5,657 nt of DNA from Clostridia bacterium. GTDB lineage: Bacteria; Bacillota; Clostridia; Oscillospirales; Acutalibacteraceae. Below the pieces are notes generated by a model. The model saw nothing but the letters and a program-made list of their open reading frames with translations, made no database searches and was not told the DNA's origin. This document shows positions 5,102-5,657 of the stretch, in pieces. How positions within the stretch are numbered: position 1 is the stretch's first letter; each line of letters begins with the position of its first letter. The stretch covers positions 1 through 5,657 of the forward strand of contig CAAFXQ010000326.1 in assembly GCA_900767015.1 (NCBI GenBank). Direction: 5' to 3'. The translations under genes were made by a program, and so were the position numbers.

Positions 5102-5178
5102 TGGCCCGCCCAGAGGGATTCGAACCCCCGATCTTCAGAATCGGAATCTGCTGCGTTATCCAGCTGCGCCATGGACGG
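5102..5178 (-). tRNA. tRNA-Arg, anticodon CCG
   Basis: A 77-nt cloverleaf lies on the minus strand. The acceptor CCGTCCA pairs with TGGGCGG (one G-U), the discriminator is G, and CCA is encoded at 5104-5102. T8 is followed by the D stem GCGC and a loop containing GG. The anticodon loop TTCCGAT gives anticodon CCG, decoding CGG. The T arm is GGGGG-TTCGAAT-CCCTC. The anticodon stem has four good pairs plus a G-A at 27/43, and the D stem has a C-A at 13/22, both tolerable. An alternative CCGAT/ATCGG anticodon stem was rejected because it would lack the invariant T33. Confidence 0.9.
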
Positions 5179-5184
5179 AAATAG

Positions 5185-5221
5185 GCGGCAACAAGTTATT
5201 CAGTTGTTGCCGCAATTTTTT
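5185..5221 (+). terminator. Strong hairpin between tRNA-Arg and the 101-residue gene
   Basis: GCGGCAACAA (5185-5194) pairs perfectly with TTGTTGCCGC (5204-5213) around a 9-nt loop, and AATTTTTT follows on the + strand (5214-5221). The canonical terminator orientation is therefore +, yet no + gene precedes it. On the minus strand it lies 6 nt after the 101-residue gene and is followed by CTATTTCC, a poor tail. It may be bidirectional, ending the minus-strand operon and blocking antisense read-through from the left. Confidence 0.65.
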
Positions 5222-5525
5222 ATTCGGATAAAGCCTTTTCAAGCCAAAAGCTTCCGATGTGCATTGCGCTGTATAATCCGCGCTTTTCGATTTTGTGCAC
5301 AATTCTTTCGTTGAGTCTCAGGTCCGGATCGTTCTTTAAAAGCTGAACCATTACTCTGTCGGCAACGGTCAATCCGTTTTGCTCTTTTGTGGAAAGAATC
5401 TGAAGCACCAAAACAAAATCATCGGCAAGGCTTCCGTAATAAATCGTGTTTCCTTTTCTTACAAGAGGTCTGCCCTTGTATTCAAGAAATTCATTTTTCT
5501 TTTTCGCTGTTTTAGCTGCTGCCAT
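5220..5525 (-). CDS. Uncharacterised 101-residue conserved-type protein
   Basis: No function is recognised, although the protein has the look of small conserved Clostridia proteins. The ATG at 5525 follows AAAGGAG (minus strand, 5539-5533) by 7 nt, an excellent site. A lysine-rich N-terminus (AAAKTAKKK) is followed by NEFLEYKGRPLVRKGNTIYY (11-30), a hydrophobic patch DDFVLVLQIL (35-44) and a helical second half ending MHIGSFWLEKALSE. There is no signal peptide, membrane span or Cys. It begins 15 nt after the ireB stop, so the two are cotranscribed. In many Firmicutes ruvX (yrrK) follows ireB; this protein does not look like RuvX, which is longer with an RNase H fold. Confidence 0.85.
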   Translation of the reverse strand: MAAAKTAKKKNEFLEYKGRPLVRKGNTIYYGSLADDFVLVLQILSTKEQNGLTVADRVMVQLLKNDPDLRLNERIVHKIEKRGLYSAMHIGSFWLEKALSE

Positions 5526-5540
5526 CTTGCGTCTCCTTTA

Positions 5541-5657
5541 TTATCTGCCCTCGTTGAGATAGCTTTTGACAAGCTCCTGTAAAAGCTCATCCCGGTCAAT
5601 CTTACGGATAAGGCTTCGGGCATTTTTATGTGTTGTAATGTATGTCGGATCCTCTGA
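5541..5657 (-). CDS. ireB: IreB-family (UPF0297) regulatory protein, C-terminal part
   Basis: These are the last 38 residues of a gene whose start lies beyond the window. The fragment contains DPTYITTHKNARSLIRKI followed by DRDELLQELVKSYLNEGR, the C-terminal signature of IreB/YrzL (UPF0297), small cytoplasmic proteins that are substrates of the IreK serine/threonine kinase system in Enterococcus and affect cephalosporin resistance there. The equivalent role here is inferred from the family only. The Thr pair in the fragment is not claimed as a phosphosite, since known sites lie near the missing N-terminus. The 101-residue gene follows at 15 nt on the same strand. Confidence 0.88.
   Translation of the reverse strand, partial: SEDPTYITTHKNARSLIRKIDRDELLQELVKSYLNEGR

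Noticed and set aside
4980..5314. Two + strand frames of 83 and 88 codons across the tRNA
   Set aside because: Both are antisense readings of tRNA-Arg and its flanking hairpins, a common source of false proteins.

Overview
The window looks like a chromosomal segment of a spore-forming, low-to-moderate GC Clostridia bacterium, most likely of the Oscillospiraceae/Ruminococcaceae type. The main evidence is a spoIIGA-sigE sporulation operon whose sigma factor is very close to Bacillus SigE across its conserved regions, an IreB-family gene end, strong Shine-Dalgarno sites and many intrinsic terminators. The order also fits this group: a metA-type gene, then spoIIGA-sigE, a GT8 glycosyltransferase with a VTT-family membrane protein, a tRNA-Arg, and the ireB locus.

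Layout. On the + strand, 3-839 holds the 3' end of a homoserine O-acyltransferase (metA) gene and a tightly spaced, uncharacterised 191-residue protein, closed by a strong terminator. From about 889 to 1277 the minus strand carries something no long-ORF scan would show: a consensus-like sigma-A promoter, a 28-codon ORF with an ideal ribosome binding site, about 190 nt of paired RNA, and a terminator hairpin. It diverges from spoIIGA and converges on the metA operon.

On the + strand, spoIIGA (1357-2238) and sigE (2216-2941) overlap by 23 nt. SpoIIGA is the membrane aspartic protease that activates pro-SigE, so these two genes form the mother-cell sigma-factor switch. sigG does not follow directly, although it often does in related genomes. 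The gene-free stretch 2942-3254 contains two promoter candidates and a hairpin. It leads to a GT8 glycosyltransferase (3255-4058) and a VTT/TVP38-family membrane protein (4073-4873), which form a two-gene operon with its own terminator.

The right end is transcribed mostly from the minus strand: the 3' end of ireB (5541-5657), a 101-residue uncharacterised protein (5220-5525) and tRNA-Arg(CCG) (5102-5178) with a UUCG-loop terminator. Beyond that terminator lies a short array of three further hairpins separated by TTTCAT-like spacers (about 4989-5067), probably a dispersed repeat of this lineage.

The most interesting part is 889-1277. A single transcript there could encode a short amphipathic peptide and a structured RNA, an arrangement reminiscent of dual-function RNAs. 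This is inference from sequence only.
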